Source of the DNA: Paulinella micropora
Taxonomy: Eukaryota > Cercozoa > Imbricatea > Euglyphida > Paulinellidae
Assembly (NCBI GenBank): GCA_019918135.1
Contig: WBZZ01003180.1
Coordinates: 22,501-62,500 of the forward strand
Direction: 5' to 3'
DNA length: 40,000 nt
Shown: positions 17,411 through 26,110 of the stretch, one piece after another
Numbering within the stretch: position 1 is the first letter of the stretch
Layout: each line of letters begins with the position of its first letter
Notes under the pieces: generated by a model
Seen by the model: the letters and a program-made list of their open reading frames with translations, nothing else
Database searches by the model: none
Told to the model about the DNA's origin: nothing
Made by a program: the position numbers and the translations under genes

Positions 17411-18553
17411 AATGGCTGCTTAGGCCCAGCACGCCGTCTTGATCAACCGTCACCAGCTGCGCGGTCGAGGCGGGCAAAGTGTCTGGCAGCCTCGCGAGAG
17501 TGTCTGGGATCGTTGTGACCGTAAAGTCTGTGTCCATGAGCACGATTGCACCATTGCAGCTAGGAGGCAAAGATAGCTGCTTGAGCGTCCTGTCCTTGAC
17601 CGCAACGATCGAGCCGTCTGGGTCCATGGTCACGACACAGTCGTTTTGGGTATGCAGCACCGATGGGAGCTTCACCGCTCCTGCCAACTGGTGATCAACG
17701 TACGCCGTGGGTGCCAGCTGATAGGCAGCGGTAGGATAATTTGTGTTTTCGATGCAGCCTGCATTGTACAGCTGGTAGTCGAAGGCCAGGCTCCGCATGT
17801 ACCAAACTCCCGCCCCGTTGTTTTTAGTGCATACGCGCAAGTACCTGGCGTACTCGGCTGCAGTCGCTGGTGTGAATGTGCGCAGGCTGTCGCCTACAAA
17901 GGTCTGAGCGGTCTGGCTGTCCCAAGTGAACCATCGGCTGCCGTCCGCGCTATAAGCGATTATCCAGTCTCTGGGCGGAGTGATGGCGCCCGCGGACGTG
18001 ACGTGGTAAGCAGTGACTCTGGTGTGCTTGCCAAGATCAAGCTGGAGCCACGCGCCTACCACCGTGAGATTATCGACCACCGTCTCGATCATGCCAGTGT
18101 AGTTGTTGCCGCTGTAGCTGTCGGGAGCGGTTGTGCCCCACAAGGTCGAGAAGTCGCTGTCAAAGGCCAGGAAGGCCTGAGCGGAATTGCTGGAGGCCGA
18201 GGCCACAAAGGAGCCAGAGTTGCTAGACGTCATCCCGGCCGGTTGGTTGACTTTGGCTTCGGTGTCCAGCGTCAAGGTAATCAGGTCAGCTACATCTACC
18301 AAGTGCGGGTTCCCGGACGTGGTCAGTCTGTGCGCAGTGTTGAGTGCTACCGCCTCGTTCGCAGCCACACCGCCTGTTGCACATCTCACGCCCCCGTCAC
18401 CGTCCGAAACAAGGACGTCGCAGTTCTGTCCGTCGGCCGGCAGCACAAAATCGTCGGCCGCACTGTCGAGCCGACGGCGCTTGTAGGACCTCGCCACTTC
18501 CATTTTTCCACTTTGCTGATTTAATAGAACAAGAGAATAAGTTTTTTTATTAT

Positions 18554-18772
18554 TCACAACATCTCGACCAGGAAATTGTCAACGAAGCGCATCCGCTCCT
18601 CCCAAGTGTCTCCGCCGGCGACGTCTCGCGAGGGGTTGATGCAGGCGCTGTCGCCATAGGGTCTGCAGACGAGCGATGCAAGATCCTTGGGATCGCCTCT
18701 TTTCCCTGTCCCTGACCAATACAGCTTGCCTTCAAAAAAGCAGGCGCCACAGGTAGGGCAAACAGCTAACAT
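18554..18772 (-). CDS. Small zinc-finger-like protein, intact
   Basis: Open frame of 72 residues from ATG 18772 (an earlier TTG at 18799 is in frame) to TGA at 18556-18554. It has CPTCGACFF near the start and two more Cys (LVC and SACINP), then an Asp/Trp/Glu-rich end (GGDTWEERMRFVDNFL). The four or five Cys suggest a zinc ribbon. It has some resemblance in size and ending to the RNA polymerase subunit Rpb10, but the Cys-Cys-Arg-Arg signature is absent, so that label is not made. It lies 51 bases before the long fibre gene on the same strand. Confidence 0.5.
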   Translation of the reverse strand: MLAVCPTCGACFFEGKLYWSGTGKRGDPKDLASLVCRPYGDSACINPSRDVAGGDTWEERMRFVDNFLVEML

Positions 18773-18826
18773 TATCGACGACCCTGTACCGCGCTTCAAT
18801 GATAAAGCAGAGAAGAAAAAATCAGT

Positions 18827-18983
18827 GCAGAGCCAGACTCCTGCGAACGGCCAAGGGCGCCCACCTTCTCTTTTTTTTCAGGAAGCGAAAATAATGCGGT
18901 GGTTCGTTTTTGGATTTGCGCCACTCACATATTATAGATTCAATTTTCTGTTCAATGTCAGAACGGACGGAACCCCTGCCACC
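18827..18983. repeat. Direct repeat A (~157 bp), left copy
   Basis: Shares GCAGAGCCAGACTCC, GCGAACGGCCAAG, CTTCTCTTTTTTTT, AATAATGCGGTGGTTCG and TTTTTGGATTTGCGCCA with the copy at 19829-19983, in the same order and spacing. A few substitutions and a length change in the T-run are the only differences. The two copies bracket 850 bases that include a duplicated 131-bp unit and an open frame. Confidence 0.75.
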
Positions 18984-19159
18984 CTCAGAACCAGCCTAGC
19001 TGAGAATCCCAAAAGTCTCAAGGAAAAAAATACGCAAAAAAAAATTACCGCAAACCAGGAGTCGAAAGAAAGTCAGGCTTGACAACCAGGCCCTGTGAAG
19101 AGTGCCCTTGATGTGCCCGGTTCGAGGGGCGGCGGTGGCACCACATACGCTGAAGGCCA

Positions 19160-19419
19160 GCATCGAAACTGGCGTGCCATGGTCGAGACTGGACGCGCAG
19201 TGACTGTCAGATGACGGCTCTGGGTCGAGCCTATCTGCAGGGGTCGGAGGAACAGCTCGCGCGGAAAATTACAAGCAAACACCTGGCCCAGCATCGAAAC
19301 TGGCGTGCCATGGTCGAGACTGGACGCGCAGTGACTGTCAGATGACGGCTCTGGGTCGAGCCTATCGGCAGGGGTCGGAGGAGCAGCTCGCGCGGAAAAT
19401 TACAAGTAAACACCTGGCC
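19160..19419. repeat. 131-bp tandem duplication
   Basis: Copies at 19160-19290 and 19291-19419 differ at only a few positions, for example CTATCTGCAGG against CTATCGGCAGG. The unit contains ATGACGGCTCTGGGTCGAGC, a possible gene start. 131 is not a multiple of three, so the duplication also changes the reading frame. Confidence 0.8.
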
Positions 19420-19808
19420 GCCTGGGCATCCCTTAGCAATCATCGCGGAGTACGCGAGCCATCTTCCTCGTCGACGCGGACCCCGAGCGCTGGGTGGCAT
19501 TGGACGCTGATGGCCGAATAGACCTGTGTCGCCTTTCGGGTATACAGGAAATGAAACACTACTCTTTCCACTACAACCTCACTCCCCAGCCCACAGAGCT
19601 ATACGCACACCTTGGGACAGACTGGGCATGGGTAGCGCGTCTGGAAATCGACTATTATTTTCCAGTCTGTGAACACTGCTTGGTGAGCATGAGGGAGCAG
19701 CATGAGCAACGGGCCCGTGCGCACCTGCGTGAACAGGCAGCGGTGCACAACAAACACATGGCAGCATTCCGTGAGCGCGTGGAGCGCCTCATTCGTCAAC
19801 ATATCTGA
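19342..19808 (+). pseudogene. Gene of unknown function, start region duplicated
   Basis: An ATG at 19342 (in the second copy of the 131-bp repeat) opens a frame that must shift near 19440-19460 to enter the main frame. The main part encodes about 125 residues: IFLVDADPERWVALDADGRI, then a segment with aromatic residues, a CEHC pair, and a basic helical tail ending RLIRQHI at TGA 19806-19808. The tail looks like a coiled coil. No family is recognised. Confidence 0.4.
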
Positions 19809-19828
19809 TCAAAAGCCTATATACCCTT

Positions 19829-19983
19829 GCAGAGCCAGACTCCGGCGAACGGCCAAGTGCGCCCAACTTCTCTTTTTTTTTTAAATAATGCGGTGGTTCG
19901 TTTTTGGATTTGCGCCACCTCACATCTTATATATTAAACTTTCTAGTCAAGGTCAGAAACGAACCACTCCGGTGCCACCGCCC
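19829..19983. repeat. Direct repeat A (~155 bp), right copy
   Basis: The right-hand partner of the repeat at 18827-18983. It diverges after the shared GTCAGAA and CC-rich end, where the TTCGAA-bearing palindromic region begins. Confidence 0.75.
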
Positions 19984-20187
19984 ACCACGCGGGTAACGCC
20001 GGATTCGAACTATGGAAATGCGCGCCAAAATCGGTGGCACAAACGTGCCTGACAGGTTCTATAGAGTGCTGTCTATTGGTGAGTGCAGGTTCGAACCACT
20101 CATTTTCCCTTGAAGTTTTCAGTGGAAAAAAATCAGTAGTTCGAAATCTGCTTGACTAGAGAGTTGTACTCTCTTAGTGTTAGGGGC

Positions 20188-20386
20188 CGCGTTCGAACCA
20201 CCCACAAAAAAAGAGGCGGGAGGGGCAAAGGGGGGGGGGGAGGGGAGGCCAGCCACCTACCACCCTAGTGACCAACTCAGTGTGCCACTAGTGCACTCGG
20301 CTAGTCACCGGGGTGGTAGGTGGTGGGCTTCCCCCCTCCTCTGCCTCCTCCGCTGTTCTCTGTGGGTGTGTGGTTCGAACGCGCCT
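20188..20386. repeat. Fold-back palindrome 1 (arms about 95 bp)
   Basis: The left arm GTTCGAACCACCCACAAAA, AGAGGCGGGAGGGG, CCACCTACCACC, TAGTGAC is matched in reverse complement by GTCACC, GGTGGTAGGTGG, CCCCCCTCCTCTGCCTC and GTGGTTCGAAC. The loop is short, around 20283-20291. RNA from either strand would form a long hairpin. Confidence 0.7.
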
Positions 20387-20519
20387 GCCATATGACTATA
20401 GAGAGTATCCAGATGATGCCAGGTTCGAACCACTCATTTTCCAATGAAATTTTCCTAGAAGGAAATCGGTTGTTCGAACGCGCCTGACAGGTTCTATAGA
20501 GTGCTGTCTATTGGTGAGG

Positions 20520-20700
20520 GCAGGTTCGAACCACCCACAAAAAAGAGGCGGGGAGGGGCAGGGGGGGGGGCCTACCCACCTACCACCCCAGTGACTAAAC
20601 CAGTGTGGCACTGTTGCACTTGTCTAGTCACTAGGGTGGTATGCAGGTGCACCCCCCCCCCTCTCTGCCTCTTTTTTTGCGTGGTTCGAACGCGGCCATT
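20520..20700. repeat. Fold-back palindrome 2 (arms about 85 bp)
   Basis: Same design as palindrome 1: GGTTCGAACCACCCACAAAA, GAGGCGGGGAGGGG and CTACCACC, opposed by GTCACTAGGGTGGTA, CCCCCCCCTCTCTGCCTC and GCGTGGTTCGAAC. The loop is around 20607-20615. The copies differ internally but share ends and order. Confidence 0.7.
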
Positions 20701-20834
20701 AACACTTATACAGTACACTTCTCTTGTCAAGGCAGATTTCGAACCACTTATTTTCCCGTGAATGTTTAGCGTCGAATTTTCTTTTAATAGAAAATAGGAC
20801 GGTTTTGACAAAAGTGGCAGAGATTGTTTTCTTT

Positions 20835-21791
20835 TTACTGTTGGCGCGCCATGACCCGTAGCACTTGGACGGGGCCGTCCCAGACTCCACAGGCTGCGAT
20901 GTTCTTCTGCGTGAGCGCCATCTCGAACTGCGATGCAGCGTTGAGGATGCGGCGGCGGGTGCGGTCGACACAGATGCAGTGGCTGGCACCACCCACGAGC
21001 AGGACACACTTGAGCTTGTTGCCGCGCGCAGTCAGGGCGTACCACGAGACGTTCTTGAGTGCACGGAGCGCGTAGACGGTACCGGTGGCCTCATCCACGA
21101 ACGGCTCTACTCCCAGCAGCCCCGTGACAGGCGGCTCGCCGCCCAGCTCCTTGCGCAGCCTGTTGCGATAGCTCGAGGTCTGCATGCTCCCGAGCGCGTG
21201 GACCGCGTTCATGTACGAGTCGACGACACAGTGCCAGCGGCCGGTGGAGCGTGCCCATAGCTTCGCGCCGTCGCCTAGCGGAAAATCGTTGCCGCCCCCG
21301 AGCTGCCAAAAGACTTCTGGCTCATTGCCTGCCTTCTTACGCGCGTCGGCGTTCTCCAGACAACGTTGGACCGTCATGAGTCGCTCCTTGTGGTCGCTGC
21401 TGTCGGGCCGCGCCGCGAACTCATCCCTGAATACACTTAGCTTGCGCTGCTCCTGTTTAGGGACTGGCCTGGTGGTGAAGCCGATGATGATGTAGTCGTT
21501 CTCTTCGTCTATTTCCAGTGGCTCTCTTCCGCTGGTAGGAGGGTGGCTCTGTTGGTTCCAGTCGTAACACAGCCAGAGGTACTCAACCTTGCCATGCAGC
21601 GGGTCAGGGCGGCAGTCGCGGGTTGGTTGCAGCTCGTCCCTCATCTCCCGTAGCCTCTCTGGCTGCAGCTGGTGCAGCTGCCACACCTCTTCGCCCATCT
21701 TGTCGCTACGCAGCCCCACGTAGTCACATGCAGCGGTAGGGAGCATGTTGACTACTTCCTTCATCAGCAGGTACTTCTCCTCCTGTCCCAA
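20835..21791 (-). CDS. Intact 318-residue protein, possible papain-fold (cysteine peptidase-like)
   Basis: The frame starts at 21791 with an in-frame TTG and continues upstream to about 21830, so the true start may be further upstream. It encodes 318 residues without interruption, ending at TGA. A segment WHCVVDSYMNAVHALG, then further on VGGASHCICVDRTRRRILNA, looks like the Cys and His/Asp regions of papain-fold enzymes (Cys at a helix start; G-x-S-H-x-x-x-x-D on strands). This is a pattern-based guess and no family is confirmed. The N-terminal part has a WLCYDW and an acidic DEENDYIIIGFTT strand. It is the longest unbroken frame in the right part of the gene-dense block. Confidence 0.5.
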   Translation of the reverse strand: MGQEEKYLLMKEVVNMLPTAACDYVGLRSDKMGEEVWQLHQLQPERLREMRDELQPTRDCRPDPLHGKVEYLWLCYDWNQQSHPPTSGREPLEIDEENDYIIIGFTTRPVPKQEQRKLSVFRDEFAARPDSSDHKERLMTVQRCLENADARKKAGNEPEVFWQLGGGNDFPLGDGAKLWARSTGRWHCVVDSYMNAVHALGSMQTSSYRNRLRKELGGEPPVTGLLGVEPFVDEATGTVYALRALKNVSWYALTARGNKLKCVLLVGGASHCICVDRTRRRILNAASQFEMALTQKNIAACGVWDGPVQVLRVMARQQ

Positions 21792-22137
21792 GGAAGACAG
21801 TCCCTCCCCTCTGCCTCTTTTCGTCGCTGCTTCCTAGCCTTGGCGGCTGCACTACTTGCAGCGGGAGGTGAACTTTCCACCGCTTTTCGTGACTGCTTCC
21901 TTAGCTTGGCAGCAGGAGTACTGGCAGCAGGCACTGCAGCCTTGGCGGCGGTACCACTACTGACAGCGGGAGGTGAACTCTCCCCGCTTTTTGTAGCCGC
22001 TTCCTAGGCTGGGAGGGGAGACTAGCAGCAGGCACAGCAGCCTCGGCAGCGGTACCACTACTGACAGCGGGAGGTGAACTCTCTGTCTGTTTTCGTTGCA
22101 GCTCCCTGACTCTCTGTACCGCCACGACAGACTACAG
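21792..22137 (-). pseudogene. Ser/Pro/Ala repeat linker, probable 5' part of the preceding gene, frameshifted
   Basis: On the minus strand the unit SSPPAVSSGTAA-AAVPAAS followed by Arg/Lys-rich RKR or RKQ occurs three times (about 22098-22030, 21990-21915 and 21880-21830), each copy more degraded. Frame changes occur near 22000 and 21830. Read through, it leads into the frame of the 318-residue protein, so it is probably its low-complexity N-terminal region. Confidence 0.45.
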
Positions 22138-22289
22138 AGCGAGCATGCGTCTCGCTTAGCGAAGGGGTTGTGTAGAGCAGAAGAAGAGCTGGTTCATGCT
22201 GCGCAAAGACAAAAAACCGCCAGGGTTTAGGGTTTGGTAAATCGTCAGTTTTTTGCAAAAAAAAAATTGTGGCTGGTATTTATCGCAGA

Positions 22290-22733
22290 AATAAGTGGAC
22301 CCGCACTTGTGGGTGGGGCTCCAGTTGCAACCTGCCACCACAAAAATTCTTATTGAGGATTCGGGTAGCGCCTGGCCTGAAAGGATGAATGTCACTTTTC
22401 CTGATCGAACCGACCACGGGCGGCTGCAGGGGAAAGCCGTGAAGTTTGGCTGCCAAAAAAACCCAGAATCCTGCCACCTGAAAATCATGTGTTTCATGCC
22501 ACCTGACGCCACCTGACGTGATACGGACGAAACATGCAACATCTAGTGATATTTCTGCATTGCCAAAATCACACCTACTATTGCCTTTTTTCACAGGTGG
22601 CACCGGTGACAGGGAAAATACGTGTAACAATGCTAGTGACACCACAGACTGTAATTACTATAGTTGTGGATGTGTGTTACAAATGCAACTTTTGCAGACC
22701 GGGCCGACCGAACAACTAATGCCAGTATACTAA
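22290..22733 (+). pseudogene. Possible remnant of a Cys-rich protein
   Basis: Two adjoining plus-strand frames (22295-22516 and 22534-22719) have six or more Cys spread through them (GCQKNPESC, IMCF, LHCQNHTYYC, CYKCNFC). They could be one extracellular-type protein joined by a frame change near 22520. There is no recognisable domain. Overlapping minus-strand frames are similar in length, so this is a weak call. Confidence 0.25.
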
Positions 22734-22737
22734 TCAG

Positions 22738-22896
22738 CAAATGCAAAAGTGACATTTGTTTTATCATGCATATCGTAGATTTTGCATTATTATTACATTT
22801 GTATATATATATATGTTGATTCTTGTATATTCTAGCATGTAGATGTGTGTGTGTGTGTGTGTGTACCTATGTGTGTGTATAATATTTGATATATAC

Positions 22897-22940
<44 letters not shown>

Positions 22941-23030
22941 TTGTGTTTGTGTTTCTGTGTGCGTACCTACCTGGCTGCTCTTCTCGTTGAAAATGAAAAT
23001 TACTTCTTGATTATCTACATCTTTAACCTA
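22738..23030. other. AT-rich spacer with (TA)n and (TG)n microsatellites
   Basis: No gene. (AT)n lies at about 22801-22814 and 22891-22913, (TG)n at 22844-22864 and 22914-22950. It lies at the change from the GC-richer gene-dense block to the AT-rich repeat-dominated half. Confidence 0.6.
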
Positions 23031-23034
23031 AACA

Positions 23035-23921
23035 TTACGTATATCGAGCTGGACTACTTCTGCCCTTCTCAAAAACACCACAAACATTATGAGCTATAAC
23101 GCAATATCTCATACATCGACAGCTACTCACGTCCATAATAATCAAGTACTTAGTAAGAAACACGAGCGGTACTGGTTCCTTCCCCTTAGGATGGGCTGCA
23201 CGCTTAATCACTAGCGACTTAACTTTACGGAAGAGAGCAGCAGTAGTAGGCGACACGTGCTTCTCATCGAGCGCGTACTCACTAGCAATCGCGTTAGCCT
23301 GACGTTTTATAGTACTTTGCTTATAATCAATTTCCCTCAAACAATAAACCGTGTACGCGGCTGCTTGAATAGGGTTCGTAAGATAAGCAGGGAGCCCAAG
23401 CGCATCGTTGAAAGCATGCTAGTCTTTAAGGTAACTCTTATATAATTTGATAGTGTTCGCGGCTCGAAGTATATCAGTCTCCAGCGAAATATCTGCAGTA
23501 GCTGCTCCAACGCGAATGCATGATAGGTTGGCGAACCGAACTGCATCGATCACATCCTAATCACACACCAAACCAACATAGTAATAGTATGACTAGTATC
23601 TTATCTGTTTCTCACACGTTCTCTCTTACCACATCGCTTCTGCCTAACTGACGATTTCTTCAAAAAATTAACCAAGTCGTATATAATAAATAACTCATAA
23701 TCACGTTCGCTATATTTCCGATCAAATTCCATAGCCATCATCTGCCAAGAAGGGCGATACAAAGATAATGTATGGCGTTCCCAAGTCTGCCCCAAAGTAA
23801 TGACAGCTGACTGTAACTCCAGGATCGCCTTAGCATTCTGAATAGCACATGTCCACCACAGCCTCGAAGGCCAAAAGATAACACCATGAATACTTTTCCT
23901 CTTCGTTCCGCCACTTCCCAT
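23035..23921 (-). pseudogene. Tyrosine-recombinase-like region, broken
   Basis: Three minus-strand frames. 23921-23601 contains TWERHTLSLYRPSWQMMAMEFD and a FLKKSS end, similar to the N-terminal 'core-binding' region of DIRS recombinases. 23340-23035 begins IDYKQSTIKRQANAIAS with a helical run, similar to the 'S-T-I-x-x-x-x-S-A-I' segment. The catalytic Arg-His-x-x-Arg-Tyr part is not visible, so the call depends on position and these motifs. Confidence 0.35.
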
Positions 23922-24118
23922 AATGTATCTGCGATTATGTTAAAGTCAGTGACAAGGAAGTCACTACATCTGAAGTGCGCTCTGATACGAGACTACACTT
24001 TTCACTCTAGTATCAAATTCACTGCTTGAAGTATCTTCGATACAGTTTCAGCCTTTCTGATTTCTTCCTCTTCACGCGCCAGCCAGTGCCAAATCGCTCG
24101 TACCCCCAGAGCTTTTGT

Positions 24119-24337
24119 TCATTCAAAGATTCTCTTCACCACGCTTTTCTGTTCCCGAACTTTTCCCCCTCCCTTAATTAAATTACAGACAGCTGCAGCT
24201 CCTTTTGAGTCCAGATTTACTCGTACTACCATATCACGAATCACTAGCTGAAAGATCCCCATCATCGTTTCCACTCTAACCAATTCACTGAGTGTAGATG
24301 AAGTGCCTACATACCTAGCTGATAATGGAACAGTCAC
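24119..24337 (-). pseudogene. RNase H-like fragment of the DIRS element
   Basis: Contains SSTLSELVRVETMMGIFQLV and RVNLDSKGAAAVCNLIKGGG. The S-S-x-x-E-L pattern followed by D-[SN]-x-x-A-V is the RNase H core of DIRS/Ty3-type Pol. It lies at the expected place, downstream of the YLDD piece on the same strand. The sequence between them (24340-24680) continues in broken frames. Confidence 0.5.
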
Positions 24338-24681
24338 GTCTCGCCCACAGCAAATGCAACCAGTGGCAATCTAGGTGGTATCTACTGTCATAGACATATC
24401 AGTGACTGTGTCGACGATGTGCTTATGTCATTTCGATTCGCCCTTAAGCCAGGTGCTCCAGAACATGATCTCGTTCTCCGCGTCATCTGTCCACTCTACG
24501 AACTGATTCTGCTCTCTCTTAGCTCGAATAGCGATTTAGTATAGCTCACTTGTAAATGGTTGTGCTGGTTCCAGCGCGATACGGATGGAAACTAGCAGTC
24601 TGACCTCCCTGATGATCTCATCTGGCGATATCAATTCTCCTTACTTAAGGCGCTTTTCCATTATCTCCCAGAACTTCTGCA

Positions 24682-24909
24682 TCAACTCCCACTTGTATGG
24701 AGGTACTTGAAGCGCATCTTCTCAGAGTTGATCATAAATCCTATAAATTTCACCAGCATGTTGCATTCACATACAGACTTCTCATTAGTCTGCCAGTCCA
24801 AGGCTTGAAAGAACAAACTTAGTCTAATAAAATCACTCAGTTCTTTAACTCTGTGCACAGTAGATGTACACAAAAAGTCATCTAAATATGATAAGACTGA
24901 CACGCCCAT
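24682..24909 (-). pseudogene. Reverse transcriptase fragment with YLDD motif
   Basis: A 75-codon frame begins GVSVLSYLDDFLCTSTVHRV, where YLDD is the polymerase active-site motif. It continues with a helix and an FIGFMINSEKM-like segment matching the 'LGF-I-S-M' that follows it in DIRS and retroviral-type enzymes. The rest of the enzyme would lie in the overwritten repeat region to the right. Inactive as read. Confidence 0.65.
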
Positions 24910-25001
24910 ACTGCTACTACTACTACCGCTACTACTACTAGTTACCTAACTACTACTACTACTACTACTACTACTACTGCTACTACTACTACTACTACTA
25001 C

Positions 25002-25058
<57 letters not shown>

Positions 25059-25063
25059 TACTC

Positions 25064-25106
<43 letters not shown>

Positions 25107-25109
25107 AGT

Positions 25110-25157
<48 letters not shown>

Positions 25158-25167
25158 AACTAACTAT

Positions 25168-25199
<32 letters not shown>

Positions 25200-25205
25200 T
25201 TACTT
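24908..25205. repeat. (ACT)n and (ATT)n trinucleotide repeats
   Basis: Long ACT runs flank an ATT run at about 25001-25060. TAACTA interruptions occur at 24947 and 25157. It directly abuts the RT fragment. Confidence 0.9.
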
Positions 25206-25254
25206 CATACATATACATACATGCATGCATACGTGTATGTCTCCGAGCTGCCAG

Positions 25255-26110
25255 CTCCACACGCGGCTGTGCGATGGCGGCGGCTGCTACTGCATTACAA
25301 CAAACCAAAGTCAAGCGAAGTCTTTTCAGTTCATGTCAGGTAATGTCAGGTAGTGTTAACTTAGATCAAATCTTGTCAGCACATATCAGGTCAACTCAGT
25401 AAAGTTAGACAAAATCATGTAAGGTCAGTTCGAATCAAGACAGTAATGTTTTTACCTGCTGCGACAGGAGGAACTTCTACCAACAATTCAGCTGCAATCT
25501 CCAGGGACGGCGCTGCGATGGCGGCAGTTGCTACTGCATTACAGCAAACCAAGGTCAAGCAAAGTCATTTCACTTCATGTCAGGTAGTGTCAGGTACTAT
25601 TAACTCAGATCTGGTCTTGTGTGCACATGTCAGGTCAACCCAGTAAAGATAGGTAAAATCAGGTAAGGTCATATCAAATCAAGTCAGAAATACACTTACC
25701 TGATGCAACAGGAGAAACTTCTGACAATGACTCAGCTGCCCGATGTGAAGATGAGATGGCGGCGGGTGCTGCTGTATTCCAACAAACCAAAGTCAATCAA
25801 AGTTATTTCACTGTCTTGTCAGCACATTTCATGTAAACTTAGTCAAGTTATGCAAAATCATGTAATGTTAGATCGAATCAAGTTAAGAATACTCTTATCT
25901 GCTGCGACAGAAGAAACTTCTGCATACAATTCAGCTGCCACATCCAGGGACGGCGCTGCGATAGTAGCAGTTGCTACTGCAATTTACAAACCAAGGCAAA
26001 GCAAAGTTATTTCACTTCATGTCAGGTAGTACTAGTGTCAGGTAGTATTAACTCAGACCAAGTCTAGTCAGCACATTTCAGTTCAACCCAATCAAGTTAA
26101 GCTCGCGTTA
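25255..26110. repeat. ~240-bp tandem repeat, four copies
   Basis: Copies start near 25268, 25510, 25755 and 25956, each with GCGATGGCGGC or a variant, a CTACTGCATTACA block and ACAAACCAAGGTCAA. These are followed by GTCAGGTAGTGTCAGGTA-type sequence, TCAGCACATGTCAGGTCAA, AGTAAAGTTAG and an ACCTGCTGCGACAGGAG segment. The fourth copy is shorter. Confidence 0.8.

Larger units (their letters stand above)
14691..18503 (-). pseudogene. Very long tail-fibre-like surface protein with discoidin-type domains; several breaks
   Basis: A start at ATG 18503 (MEVARSYKRRRLDSAADDF) has the basic KRRRL start shared with the fragment at 11122. The first 330 residues contain an F5/8-type-C (discoidin-like) domain: FLAFDSDFSTLWGT, then AWLQLDLGKHTRVTAYHV and RDWIIAYSADGSRW. 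Next come five 28-29 residue TNNPHGTSVSNIVG repeats. Three copies of a Gly/Ser-rich LSLNGAGGTSTLSA-type module follow, then a second and third discoidin-like region (WRVFDGIAANAIGW; FSLVGSDNGSTWTLV). The C-terminal 236 residues (14691-15401) are intact and end ITEIQG. Breaks include frame changes in the repeats, near 16300-16500 and 15440, and TGA at 15524-15526. It would be a host-binding fibre of about 1,270 codons. Confidence 0.65.
20004..20743. repeat. Ten TTCGAA sites organised in nested palindromes
   Basis: TTCGAA occurs at 20004, 20090, 20140, 20192, 20374, 20424, 20473, 20525, 20685 and 20738. Most sit in GGTTCGAAC or GGTTCGAACC, which resembles a Pol III B box or tRNA T-arm. The spacings are mostly about 50 bases, with two gaps of 160-180 that are the large palindromes. 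The phrase GACAGGTTCTATAGAGTGCT precedes two sites (about 20051 and 20490). No gene is present here. Confidence 0.7.

Noticed and set aside
18554..18772. RNA polymerase subunit Rpb10
   Set aside because: Size and a CxxC start are similar, but the Cys-Cys-Arg signature is absent and the spacing differs.
20004..20743. CRISPR array
   Set aside because: The regular ~50-base TTCGAA spacing is caused by palindromic units with similar, not unique, spacers, and the setting is eukaryotic.
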